From Sphingobium sp. AP50 (GTDB lineage Bacteria > Pseudomonadota > Alphaproteobacteria > Sphingomonadales > Sphingomonadaceae), in contig NZ_FNYZ01000001.1 of NCBI RefSeq assembly GCF_900109095.1, positions 620,001-684,000 of the forward strand: a stretch of 64,000 bases of DNA, given 5' to 3'. Position numbers and translations under genes: made by a program. Under the pieces are notes generated by a model that did no database searches, was not told the origin of the DNA, and worked only from the letters and a program-made list of their open reading frames with translations. Numbering within the stretch: position 1 is the first letter of the stretch; each line of letters starts with the position of its first letter. Below are positions 1 to 7,861 of this stretch, piece by piece.

Positions 1-566
1 TCGTCAATGTCCGGCTCGATCGGTCGAGCCGCAAGGCGATCCGCGATGATGCGGTCCGCCTGCTGGGCACACGCGATGTCGCGGTGGAGGCGGGCGGTTT
101 TGTCGGCATCGGCAAGACCGGCGTGATCACCAGCGACTATGACAATCTGTCGGCCCGCGTTGCCGTGACCAAGGATGTGGCTGGCGCCCATGGCAGCTAT
201 GTGATCACCCCCACGGTCGAATATTTCACCCCCTTGTCGAAAAGCAGCTTCGTCGGCGCGTCGCTGTCGGCCGATTATGTCGGCAAGAAATATGGCCGCT
301 ATTATTTCGATATCAGCCCGGCGGATGCGGCGGCCAGTGGCCTTGCCGCTTATGATCGGGCGGGGCGTGGATCGGGCTTCAAGCGGATCAATGCCAACCT
401 GTCCGCCGGAAAATCGCTGTCGGGCGACCTGCGCCATGGCTGGGCGCTGTTCGGCGTGGTCGGCTATGCCCGTGTGCTGGGCCGATATGCGGATTCGCCG
501 ATCGTTGCCGATGCGGGATCGAAGAGCCAGTGGGTCGGCGCAGTCGGCGTCGGCTATACCTTCTGA
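1..566 (+). CDS. MipA/OmpV family outer-membrane protein, C-terminal part (5' end outside window)
   Basis: The reading frame is open from base 3, so the gene starts upstream of the window; the GTG at 84 is internal. The visible about 187 residues carry features of the MipA/OmpV (MltA-interacting) family: a YYFDISPADAAASGL-type motif near the middle, alternating beta strands, an SPIVADAGSKSQW-type turn and a final aromatic residue (GYTF), the usual BAM recognition end of an outer-membrane barrel. The family is thought to act as a scaffold for murein-synthesising complexes or as a minor porin; no specific role can be assigned here. An 88-base gap separates it from the next operon. Confidence 0.8.
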   Translation, partial: VNVRLDRSSRKAIRDDAVRLLGTRDVAVEAGGFVGIGKTGVITSDYDNLSARVAVTKDVAGAHGSYVITPTVEYFTPLSKSSFVGASLSADYVGKKYGRYYFDISPADAAASGLAAYDRAGRGSGFKRINANLSAGKSLSGDLRHGWALFGVVGYARVLGRYADSPIVADAGSKSQWVGAVGVGYTF

Positions 567-654
567 TCCCTTTCCCTTGCACCGGGAGGGTGACGCGCCC
601 CATATTGCCGTCTATGTGGCGGGCGAACCCGCATGGACAGCAGGAGATTGAAGC

Positions 655-1566
655 GTGGCGACCCTGGGATTGAGCGAGGCCGACAAGGCGGCGGTAGAGG
701 CGTTTCGCCGCAATGTGGTCGATCCGTCGCGCACCAGCCTGGTGATCGTGGACTTCTGGGCCGAATGGTGCGGCCCCTGCAAGCAACTCACGCCGGTGAT
801 CGAGAAGGTGTGCGAGGAATATGCGCCCAAGGGCGTCAAGCTGGTGAAGGTCAATGTCGACGAGAATGGCTTCATCGCCAGCCAGTTCCGCGTGCAGTCC
901 ATCCCGACCGTCTATGCCGTGTTCCAGGGCCAGCCAGTCGCGGACCTGAGCCAGGCGCGCACCGAAGGGCAGTTGAAGCAGTATCTGGACCAGCTTCTGT
1001 CGCAATTGCCGATCGAATCGGATGAAAAGGCGCAGTTGCAGGAAATCGCCCCGCTGATCGCCATGGGGGAAGAAATGCTGGCGGGCGGCGAGCATGATCG
1101 CGCCTTGTCGGTCTTCAGCCAGATCGCCGAGATGGTGCCGGACAATGTCGAAGTCGTGTCCGGGCTGGCCCGTGCGCTGGTGGCGCTGGGACAGCTGGAC
1201 GAGGCCGAAGCGGTGATCGCTGCGCTGCCCGACGATGTGGCCAAACATGGTGCGATCGATCAGGCGCGCGCTGCCATCGCGCTGGCCCGTGACGCCAAGC
1301 CGGTCGCCGACCTGTCGGGCATCGAGGCGAAGGTCGCCGCCGACCCTGACGATCATGCAGCGCGTTTCGAACTGGCCGGCGGGCTGATGTCCAATGGGGA
1401 TCGCGATGCTGCGGCTGAAGCGCTGCTGGAAATCGTCCGGCGCGACCGGGCCTGGAATGATGGCGCTGCGCGGGCGCAGTTGCTCAAGATTTTCGAGGCC
1501 GTCGGGCTGGAAGATCCCTGGGTTTCGGCGCAGCGGCGCAAGCTGTCGCAGATCCTGTTCTCGTAA
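655..1566 (+). CDS. Thioredoxin-fold protein with C-terminal TPR region (CnoX/YbbN-like)
   Basis: This 303-residue protein has a thioredoxin domain at about 10-120 with a complete WCGPC active site at residues 38-42. An alpha-helical TPR-like half (about 130-300) follows. This architecture is that of YbbN/CnoX, a chaperone-redoxin that protects substrates from over-oxidation and hands them to GroEL or DnaK; E. coli CnoX lacks a full CxxC, whereas this one keeps it. There is no signal peptide, so it is cytoplasmic. The GTG start is chosen because a CAGGAG ribosome-binding site (641-646) lies about 8 bases upstream. The LON-domain gene begins 5 bases after its stop, so they are probably one operon. 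Confidence 0.9.
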   Translation: MATLGLSEADKAAVEAFRRNVVDPSRTSLVIVDFWAEWCGPCKQLTPVIEKVCEEYAPKGVKLVKVNVDENGFIASQFRVQSIPTVYAVFQGQPVADLSQARTEGQLKQYLDQLLSQLPIESDEKAQLQEIAPLIAMGEEMLAGGEHDRALSVFSQIAEMVPDNVEVVSGLARALVALGQLDEAEAVIAALPDDVAKHGAIDQARAAIALARDAKPVADLSGIEAKVAADPDDHAARFELAGGLMSNGDRDAAAEALLEIVRRDRAWNDGAARAQLLKIFEAVGLEDPWVSAQRRKLSQILFS

Positions 1567-1571
1567 AGACC

Positions 1572-2186
1572 GTGCCGATCGCGCGTATCTCCATATTCCC
1601 GCTGTCCGGCGCCTTGCTGCTGCCGGGCATGGAATTGCCGCTGCATATCTTCGAGCCGCGCTATCGGGCGCTGATCCATGACGTGATGGCGCGGGACCGG
1701 CGGATCGGGATGATCCAGCCGCGCGGTGGTGGTCCTGTGCAGCCGCTGTTCGATGTCGGCTGTCTGGGACATGTCAGCCATATCGAGGCGCTGGAGGATG
1801 GCCGGTTCAACATCATCCTGACGGGACTGGCGCGTTTCCGGCTGGTGCGGGAATTGCCGGTCGCGACCCAGTTCCGCCAGATCGAGGCGGATGTGGAGCA
1901 GGCGCCGCAGGAGGATGAAGTGCTGCACGCCGTGGAGCGCGCTGCGCTGGAGCAGGAATCGCGGCGCTTCGCCGATGCGCTGGGCTATGTCGTGGACTGG
2001 ACGGCGGTGTCGCGGCTGGATGACACCGCGCTGGTCAACGGCATCGCACAGATCGCGCCCTTCGATCCGGCGGCCAAGCAGACCTTGCTGGAGGCCGATA
2101 CGCTGTCCGAACGGGCCGACCGGATCATCCAGTTGATGCAGATCGTTGGCCGTATCGAGCGCGACGGCGGGACGACGATGCAATGA
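1572..2186 (+). CDS. LON peptidase substrate-binding domain protein
   Basis: The 204-residue product consists essentially of the N-terminal substrate-recognition (LON/PUA-like) domain of Lon protease. It opens with IARISIFPLSGALLLPG and HIFEPRYR, both hallmarks of the family, and it lacks the AAA+ ATPase and serine protease domains. Such stand-alone LON proteins are common in alphaproteobacteria and their role is not established. The GTG start sits 5 bases after the thioredoxin-TPR stop, and the stop overlaps the next start (ATGA at 2183-2186), so the three genes are translationally coupled. Confidence 0.88.
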   Translation: MPIARISIFPLSGALLLPGMELPLHIFEPRYRALIHDVMARDRRIGMIQPRGGGPVQPLFDVGCLGHVSHIEALEDGRFNIILTGLARFRLVRELPVATQFRQIEADVEQAPQEDEVLHAVERAALEQESRRFADALGYVVDWTAVSRLDDTALVNGIAQIAPFDPAAKQTLLEADTLSERADRIIQLMQIVGRIERDGGTTMQ

Positions 2187-2377
2187 GTGATGCGACGATG
2201 AATGCAGCCGCGCCGATCGACCCGTGGCTGTTGGCGAAGCTGGTCTGCCCGGTGACGCGCACGCCCCTGCGGTGGGACGCGGCGCGACAGGCGCTGCTGT
2301 CGGACGCCGCAGGACTGGCTTTTCCGGTTCGCGATGGCGTGCCGGTGCTGGTCCTGCGGGAAGCCGTACCGCTTTAA
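2183..2377 (+). CDS. Trm112/YcaR-like small protein
   Basis: This is a 64-residue protein of the Trm112/YcaR family, with the characteristic LVCPVTRTPL segment at about 17-26 and a LAFPVRDGVPVLV C-terminal motif. Relatives are small zinc or zinc-less platforms that activate methyltransferases; this copy keeps only one cysteine of the usual CPxC pair, so it probably does not bind zinc. It overlaps the LON-domain gene by the 4-base ATGA, which fixes the start. It ends 6 bases before the convergent RidA gene. Confidence 0.85.
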   Translation: MSDATMNAAAPIDPWLLAKLVCPVTRTPLRWDAARQALLSDAAGLAFPVRDGVPVLVLREAVPL

Positions 2378-2383
2378 CCGGGC

Positions 2384-2815
2384 TTATTTGAACGCGGCGA
2401 TACACTCCACTTCCAGCGGCGCGCCCAAGGCCAGGCCACTGGCGCCAAAGGCGCTGCGGGTCGGCAGGCGCTTGCCTTCGAAATAGGGCAGATAGGCGGC
2501 GTTGAAGCGTGGCCAGTCTGCCATGTCGGCCAGCATCACCGTACATTTGACGACATGGCCATAGTCGAGGCCATTGGTTGCCAATATCTTGCCGATCGAA
2601 TCCATTGCGCCTTTGACGGCGGCGTCGAACCCTTCCTTATGCTTGTCCATGCCTTCGGGCACCTGACCGATCTGGCCCGACATGAAGAGGATGTCGCCGA
2701 CCCGGATCGAAGGCGAGAAGGGCAGTTTGGCCGGCAGGGGTTGCGGCGCGGTGGCGGGCTGGGCCAGAGCGGGCGTGGCGCCCAGCAACAGGGCGGCGGC
2801 AAGAAGGCGCTTCAT
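2384..2815 (-). CDS. Exported RidA-family protein (1)
   Basis: The 143-residue protein has a cleavable signal peptide (residues about 1-19, hydrophobic core then ALA-Q) followed by a complete RidA/YjgF/YER057c domain. RidA hydrolyses the reactive enamine/imine intermediates made by PLP enzymes and flavin amine oxidases. The conserved arginine that binds the imine carboxylate is present (R120 in LPTRSAF), as are the glutamates E135/E137 (LEVECIA). The ATG at 2815 was chosen over the in-frame ATG at 2830 because the signal peptide begins there. It is the last gene of the seven-gene minus-strand run, 18 bases after the class V enzyme. Classic RidA is cytosolic, so export is notable. Confidence 0.87.
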   Translation of the reverse strand: MKRLLAAALLLGATPALAQPATAPQPLPAKLPFSPSIRVGDILFMSGQIGQVPEGMDKHKEGFDAAVKGAMDSIGKILATNGLDYGHVVKCTVMLADMADWPRFNAAYLPYFEGKRLPTRSAFGASGLALGAPLEVECIAAFK

Positions 2816-2833
2816 CGGATAGTCTCCCATTAG

Positions 2834-4090
2834 TCAGGCGCGAGGCAGGGCGTCGAGCAGGCGGCGGACATCTGTCGCATCGTTGAAGATCGATGGCGAG
2901 ATGCGGAAATGATGGTCGTGCAGCGAAATGCGGACCTGTGCTTTGGCCAGCGGATCGGTCAGGCGGGCTTTGGCTTCCGGGTGCAGCGCGGTCAGGATGG
3001 GCGTGGTGGTGCCGGGCGGGGTGATCAGGCGATAGCCCTTGCCGGTCAGCCCCTGTCGCAATTCGCCGATCAGGCTCTGGGCATGGCTCTGGATCGCGGG
3101 AACGCCCAGCGCGCCGATATGGTCCAGGCCATGATCGATCGCGGCGACCACCGCCTGCGCATAGGTGCCGGTGCCGAAATGGCCGAGCGTGCCGGGGCGG
3201 ATGCTGTAGCTGACCGGCGTATCGCCCGGCGGGTCCATAGGATAGATATGGGTTGCTGGCGGAGAGAGGCCGATGCCCGGCGGGGTGCCGGGGGCGGCGA
3301 AGCCATAATAGCCGAAGTCGGCGAGCGGCAAATTGTCCAGCACGCCGCGCCGGGCATAGAGGAAGCCGAGGCCGAAATCGCCCATCAGCCATTTATAGGT
3401 GGCGCAGGCGGCGAAATCGACGCCGCTGCCGTGGAGGTCCACCGGCACGGCGCCGGCGGCGTGGATGATGTCGGCATAGACCAGCGCGCCGGCCGCATGG
3501 GCGAGGTCGCAGACGGCCTTCAGGTCGTGCTGGAAGCCATTATAGGTGGAGACGAGCGAGAGGCTGACCAGCTTCGTGGCCGGCGTGATGGCTTTGGCCA
3601 TATCCTCCATGGCGATGCGGCCGTCGCGGGCCTGAACCCAATGCATGTCGACGCCCTGCTTGGCCAGTTCCTGATACATGGGGAAACCGGCATAGAAATG
3701 CAGCGTATCGGTGACGATGCGGCCGCCTTTGTGGGGGAAGCCGAGCGCGCGCAGCACCGCCTGTTCGCCCATGGTGGTGGACTGGACCCAGCAGATTTCA
3801 TCCGGGTCCGCGTTCACCAGTCGGGCGAATTTGGCGATGGTGGCGGCGCGATCCACTGGCTTGCGCGCGGTTGCAGCGGGATCGAGCGTGCGCGTGGCGA
3901 CATAGGCGTCCATCGCCGCTCGCGCGCCCAGGCTGATCGGATGGGTGGAGGCGCTGTCCAGATAGGCGACGGGCGTGGCGGCGAAACTCGCCTTGTCGGG
4001 CAGGCTAAGCGAGGTCGCGGCACGCGCGGCCTGCGCCGCCAGTGGCACGGCAAGGACGGCGCCCAGCGCCTGACGACGGCTGAAGGTCAC
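2834..4090 (-). CDS. Tat-exported class V aminotransferase-like PLP enzyme
   Basis: This 418-residue fold-type I PLP enzyme has a twin-arginine signal peptide (SRRQALG at 4-10, hydrophobic stretch, ARA cleavage region near 24). The class V core follows, with D207 and H210 in ALVYADIIHAAG and the Schiff-base lysine K233 in CATYKWLMG. Export by Tat would let it fold with PLP before secretion. Known Tat-exported relatives of this fold are PvdN and PtaA of fluorescent pseudomonads, which act in the periplasm; the substrate here is unknown, and desulfurase, epimerase or transaminase activity are all possible. The start overlaps the upstream aminotransferase stop by ATGA (4087-4090). Confidence 0.85.
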   Translation of the reverse strand: MTFSRRQALGAVLAVPLAAQAARAATSLSLPDKASFAATPVAYLDSASTHPISLGARAAMDAYVATRTLDPAATARKPVDRAATIAKFARLVNADPDEICWVQSTTMGEQAVLRALGFPHKGGRIVTDTLHFYAGFPMYQELAKQGVDMHWVQARDGRIAMEDMAKAITPATKLVSLSLVSTYNGFQHDLKAVCDLAHAAGALVYADIIHAAGAVPVDLHGSGVDFAACATYKWLMGDFGLGFLYARRGVLDNLPLADFGYYGFAAPGTPPGIGLSPPATHIYPMDPPGDTPVSYSIRPGTLGHFGTGTYAQAVVAAIDHGLDHIGALGVPAIQSHAQSLIGELRQGLTGKGYRLITPPGTTTPILTALHPEAKARLTDPLAKAQVRISLHDHHFRISPSIFNDATDVRRLLDALPRA

Positions 4091-5217
4091 GCCATGATCT
4101 TGGCGAAGGCGATCTTGAACGCCTGCATTTCCGCCGGCGTGCCGAAGGAGACGCGGACCCAGTCGTCCATATGCTTGCGCGCGCCGCCGATGAAGATTTT
4201 CTGGCTGGCGAGCGCGGCGGTGACGTCCGCGCCGGAACGGCCGACATGGATCATCGCGAAACTGCCTTCGCTGGGCAGATAGCGGATGCCGCGCTGGTCC
4301 AGCCAGGCGAAGAGATCGTCACGCACAGCCTTGTTATAGGCTTTGCGATCCGGCAGCAATTTGGGGTCGAGCAGGCTGGCTTCGGCAGCGACGACGGCGG
4401 GCATGGGCGTGATGTTGACGCCATAATCGGCCATGCCGTCGAGCAGATCCTTCCGCCCGGCGATGAGGCCGCAGCGCAGGCCCGCAAGGCCATAGATTTT
4501 CGAGAAGGTGCGCGTGACCAGCACGTCCGCACCCTTCGCGACCAGATCAAGGCAGGAGGGCGCGTCGCTGAAATGGATATAGGCTTCGTCGATCAGCAGC
4601 ACCGATCCGGCCGGCTTGTTGGCGAGCAGCCATTCGATGTCGGCGCGAGGCGTGACGAGGCCGGTCGGATTGTTGGGATTGCAGATATAATAGACGCCGG
4701 CATTGGGCGCGGCGGCGAGCATCTGGCGCAGGTCGCCGCGAAAATCGCCCGACAGGGGGATGGGCACGGCGCTGGTGACCACCTTGTTCCCCTTCCCCAC
4801 GAAGCCGCTGTCGAAGGTCGGTTCGAAAAAGGCGATCGGCCGGTCCTGCGACGAATAGGTCAGCGCTACAGAACGGAGGGTCATGTAGGAGCCGGGATGG
4901 ACCTGCACCTGTTCAGGGATGAGGCCGTTCTGCCGGGCGAACAGCCGCTCCAGTTGCGCGGCGAAGGCCATGCCATAGCGGCCGGACAGCTTGTCGAGGC
5001 CGTTCAAGGCCTCCAGCGCAGCCGGGCAGGGGCCGAGCGGATTTTCGTTGCTGTTGATATAGACCGCGTCGGTCAGCGTGGACACCATGGCTTTAGGGTC
5101 TTCGGGCATGGCAACCTTGCGCCCGCGCTGGGCGAGGGCCGGGGCGGCACTGGCCGCGCCCGCCGCCGCGATGGCGCCTCGCATCAGCATCCGGCGGGAG
5201 AAGCTGGTATCCGTCAT
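4087..5217 (-). CDS. Tat-exported class I/II aminotransferase (HisC-like)
   Basis: The 376-residue protein starts with a Tat signal peptide (FSRRMLMRG at 6-14, alanine-rich core, ALAQ cleavage site near 30). A class I/II aminotransferase related to histidinol-phosphate aminotransferase follows: substrate-side SNENPLGP (56-63), NPNNPTG (180-186), PLP-contacting D210 in LLIDEAYIHF and the PLP lysine K240 in RTFSKIYGLAG. No histidine-biosynthesis genes are nearby and the protein is exported, so a catabolic or compound-modifying role is more likely than histidine synthesis. It overlaps the cytochrome c gene (ATGA at 5214-5217) and the class V gene (4087-4090), so the three are translationally coupled. 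Confidence 0.88.
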   Translation of the reverse strand: MTDTSFSRRMLMRGAIAAAGAASAAPALAQRGRKVAMPEDPKAMVSTLTDAVYINSNENPLGPCPAALEALNGLDKLSGRYGMAFAAQLERLFARQNGLIPEQVQVHPGSYMTLRSVALTYSSQDRPIAFFEPTFDSGFVGKGNKVVTSAVPIPLSGDFRGDLRQMLAAAPNAGVYYICNPNNPTGLVTPRADIEWLLANKPAGSVLLIDEAYIHFSDAPSCLDLVAKGADVLVTRTFSKIYGLAGLRCGLIAGRKDLLDGMADYGVNITPMPAVVAAEASLLDPKLLPDRKAYNKAVRDDLFAWLDQRGIRYLPSEGSFAMIHVGRSGADVTAALASQKIFIGGARKHMDDWVRVSFGTPAEMQAFKIAFAKIMA

Positions 5218-5612
5218 TCTTCGCTTCCTTTTGCGGCGATGCGCTTCACGTCCGCTTCGCTGATCGGTTCGGGATACGCATTGTCGAAATGGGTGCGGAC
5301 ATAGCCGACGACCGAAGCGACCTGCGCCGGGGTGAGCATTTCGGAGAACCAGGGCATGCCGCCCTGACCCTTCATGACCACGGTGACCGGATAATCGGGG
5401 TCGGCCAGCTTGGCATTATGGGCAAGGGCAGGGACGGTGCCGTCGGGCGAGCCCTGCGCCTTGTCCAGATGGCAGGCGGCGCAGATCTGATTATAGACCT
5501 GCTCCCCGTCGGGCAGCGCGACCTTGGCAGGCCTGCCGCCGGGCGAGTCCGCCAGAGCAGGCGCGGCGGCCAGCATGGTCAGCAGGCCGAGGCGAAGGAT
5601 CGTGCCGCGCAT
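5214..5612 (-). CDS. Periplasmic class I cytochrome c
   Basis: This 132-residue protein has a Sec signal peptide (about 1-21, ending ALA) and a single haem c site, CAACH at 44-48. A likely axial methionine lies in the GGMPWFSE segment (M86), and a C-terminal VVGYVRTHF helix is typical of small class I cytochromes c. The ATG at 5612 was chosen because it begins the signal peptide and lies 2 bases after the flavin oxidase stop; the frame is open further upstream but only inside that gene. Its position directly between a Tat-exported flavoenzyme and Tat aminotransferases suggests it accepts electrons from the flavoenzyme. Confidence 0.9.
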   Translation of the reverse strand: MRGTILRLGLLTMLAAAPALADSPGGRPAKVALPDGEQVYNQICAACHLDKAQGSPDGTVPALAHNAKLADPDYPVTVVMKGQGGMPWFSEMLTPAQVASVVGYVRTHFDNAYPEPISEADVKRIAAKGSEE

Positions 5613-5614
5613 CT

Positions 5615-7201
5615 CTATGCCGCCTGCGCGCGTTCGTGAATCTGGGTGATGGCGTCGATACCCGACAGGATCGATCCTTCCATCCAACCACCATAGTAGC
5701 TGGCATGTTCCCCCGCCAGAACGACGCGATTGTCGAGCGCGACCAGATTCTTGTAATGCGCCTTGCGGTTTTCCTCGCTCCATTCGGACGTGCAGCCCAA
5801 AATCCATGGCACGCGGGTCCATGGCACGGACACGCCGCTGAGGAACTCCTTGCGATATTGGGGATGGAAGACCTCCCCCTGTTTCAGCGCTGTTTCGATG
5901 CGCTGTTCCGGCGTCATGCTGGCGATCTGGAACCCGGCAAGCCCACGGGCGAAGGCGCCCAGCAACACGGCCGGGCCTTGGCCGAACATCTTGTCATTGG
6001 GGTAGGAAAGCTGGGTGATTGTCTGGTCGGTGAAGCTGTGACCGCCATAGATATTGTCGTCCTCTTCCCAGAAGCGACGCTTGAATTCCATGCCGATCTT
6101 CGCATGGCCGCCATAGGGCACCGCCTTCATCGCAGCCTTGAGCGCCGGGGACACCTGCATGTCGACCTGGCTGATGATCGACAGCGGGATGGTGCAGACG
6201 CACCAGTCGGCGCTGACATCATGCATCTGGCCGGTCGCGACATCCTTGTAGCTGACGGTCACGCCCTTGTCGGACTGGGCGACCTTCGTTGCCTTGGCAT
6301 TGTAGATGACGATCTTGCCGATCTTCTTCGCGAACGCCTTGCCGATCATGTCCATGCCGCCGACCGGCTGGAACATCGTCGTCTGCATCACATAGCTGAA
6401 ATAGAAGGACATGGCCGTCCAGACCTGCGGGTCCAGCACATCCTGTAGCTTGGCGATCTGCGACGGGGTGGGCGCGCCGTTGCGGCCGCCACCGGGCGCC
6501 TGATCATAGCCGCGCTGGGCGGAGACCTTGAGGCTGCTGGTATAGGCCATATTCTTGTCCAGCACGCCCCAGTTGCGGAGCGCCTCCATCAGCTTTTCCT
6601 TGTCCTCGGCAGACAGCTTGTCGTCCAGCGCATTGGCGCTGACCGCCTTGGCCAGCAGTTCGGACGTGTGGCCTTTGAAGTCGGTCGCGACTTCCTTGTA
6701 GCGCATCGGCCTGCCGCCAAAGGCTTCGGTCGAATGGATGAAGCCATTATGGTTGAGCTGGATAAAGGGCTCCAGCGCGACGCCGAACTGGCGGCAATAA
6801 TGGAGCAGCGCCTTGTGATGGTGCGGGATGCGCCAGGGGCCGGGATTGATATAGTTGCCGGGCGCGAACTGCACCTTCTGCACCGTGCCGTCGCTTTCGG
6901 TGAAGCTATCGCCACCGCGCAGCGAATAGTTGCGGCCGCCGGGGCGATCCTGAAATTCCAGTATCTTGACCGCATAGCCGGCCTTTTGCAGCTCATAGGC
7001 GGCGGCCATGCCGGCCAGACCCGCGCCCAGGATGATGACGGAGGCACCGGGCTTCGCGCCGCTCAGGACCGGCGGGCCGGTGAACTGGGTTTCGGCGGCG
7101 TGGCCAAGCGCGGTCATCGCCTGATACATGGCCGCAGCGCCGCCGACCTTGCCGATCATGGTCAGGAGGTCGCGGCGGCTGGGTGCTATGCTGTCTGTCA
7201 T
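5615..7201 (-). CDS. Tat-exported flavin monoamine oxidase family protein
   Basis: This 528-residue FAD enzyme of the monoamine/L-amino acid oxidase family has a Tat motif (SRRDLL at 8-13). It has the Rossmann dinucleotide-binding motif GAGLAG (59-64), the ribose-binding E82, the RPGGR motif (86-90), and a C-terminal FAD segment LAGEHASYYGGWMEG that closes the isoalloxazine site. The family oxidises amines or amino acids to imines. Oxygen is the usual acceptor, but a cytochrome c gene begins 2 bases downstream, so a dehydrogenase mode is plausible. RidA genes in the same run fit an imine product. Substrate not identifiable. Confidence 0.88.
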   Translation of the reverse strand: MTDSIAPSRRDLLTMIGKVGGAAAMYQAMTALGHAAETQFTGPPVLSGAKPGASVIILGAGLAGMAAAYELQKAGYAVKILEFQDRPGGRNYSLRGGDSFTESDGTVQKVQFAPGNYINPGPWRIPHHHKALLHYCRQFGVALEPFIQLNHNGFIHSTEAFGGRPMRYKEVATDFKGHTSELLAKAVSANALDDKLSAEDKEKLMEALRNWGVLDKNMAYTSSLKVSAQRGYDQAPGGGRNGAPTPSQIAKLQDVLDPQVWTAMSFYFSYVMQTTMFQPVGGMDMIGKAFAKKIGKIVIYNAKATKVAQSDKGVTVSYKDVATGQMHDVSADWCVCTIPLSIISQVDMQVSPALKAAMKAVPYGGHAKIGMEFKRRFWEEDDNIYGGHSFTDQTITQLSYPNDKMFGQGPAVLLGAFARGLAGFQIASMTPEQRIETALKQGEVFHPQYRKEFLSGVSVPWTRVPWILGCTSEWSEENRKAHYKNLVALDNRVVLAGEHASYYGGWMEGSILSGIDAITQIHERAQAA

Positions 7202-7291
7202 GATTGATCCCGTCTGGACGGGCGAGAATGTCGCGGCAGGGGCCTCGCCCCCTTATCCCCTGCCAATAGTCTTGCTGGAAACCGGAATGGA

Positions 7292-7789
7292 TCAGGGCGC
7301 CTTTGCCGCGACGCCTTCGATCTCGATCAGTTGCTGCGGCCGTGCGAGTGCGGAAATCTGGAACGCCGACCGGGTCGGCAGATTGGGCTGGTCGGCGGTG
7401 CCGAAGAATTTCTTGTAGGCGCGGGTCAGGCCGTCGCGGTCCATCTTGCCGCCCTGCTTTGGATCGCCGACGAGGAAGACGGTGAGCTTCACCACGTCGC
7501 CCATGGTCAGACCCATTTCGCCCAGTTGTGCCTTCATCTTGGTGAAGATGGACATGGCCTGCGCTTCGGTATCGCCATAGGCGTCCGCGCTGTCGGTGTC
7601 GGCCGGGTTGATCGGCGCGGCGGTAGCGCCGGACAGATAATAGAAAGTGCTGCCGGGCGGAATGATGGCGGCGCTGGCGATCATGGCGCCGGGCGTCTGC
7701 TTATGTTCGACGGTCGCGGCCGAAGCCGATCCCATTGCCGAACCGGTGGCCATGGCGGCCAGGGTCAATGCGGCAATCGCTGCTTTCAT
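7292..7789 (-). CDS. Exported RidA-family protein (2)
   Basis: The 165-residue RidA-family protein has a Sec-type signal peptide (about 1-25, ending ASA). The RidA core keeps the imine-carboxylate arginine R140 in LPTRSAFQ and glutamates E156/E158 in LIEIEGVA. It differs from the RidA at 2384 by a longer N-terminal loop rich in Asp and Ala, so the two are paralogues rather than a recent duplication. It lies between the TonB receptor (72 bases upstream) and the flavin oxidase (90 bases downstream) on the same strand. Expected role: hydrolysis of imines or enamines in the periplasm. Confidence 0.86.
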   Translation of the reverse strand: MKAAIAALTLAAMATGSAMGSASAATVEHKQTPGAMIASAAIIPPGSTFYYLSGATAAPINPADTDSADAYGDTEAQAMSIFTKMKAQLGEMGLTMGDVVKLTVFLVGDPKQGGKMDRDGLTRAYKKFFGTADQPNLPTRSAFQISALARPQQLIEIEGVAAKAP

Positions 7790-7816
7790 GGCTTTCCCCC
7801 CAGATTTCGTAAAGCA

Positions 7817-7847
7817 GAAGGGCCGATCCTGTATGGACCGGCCCTTC
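7817..7847 (-). terminator. Hairpin after the TonB receptor gene
   Basis: A 13-base stem (7817-7829 with 7835-7847, one mismatch, 5-base loop) lies directly downstream of the TonB receptor stop on the minus strand and is followed by a short T-containing tract. It may partly terminate or attenuate transcription, so that the receptor is made in excess of the downstream enzymes. Confidence 0.55.
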
Positions 7848-7861
7848 CTTCGTGACTTCGC

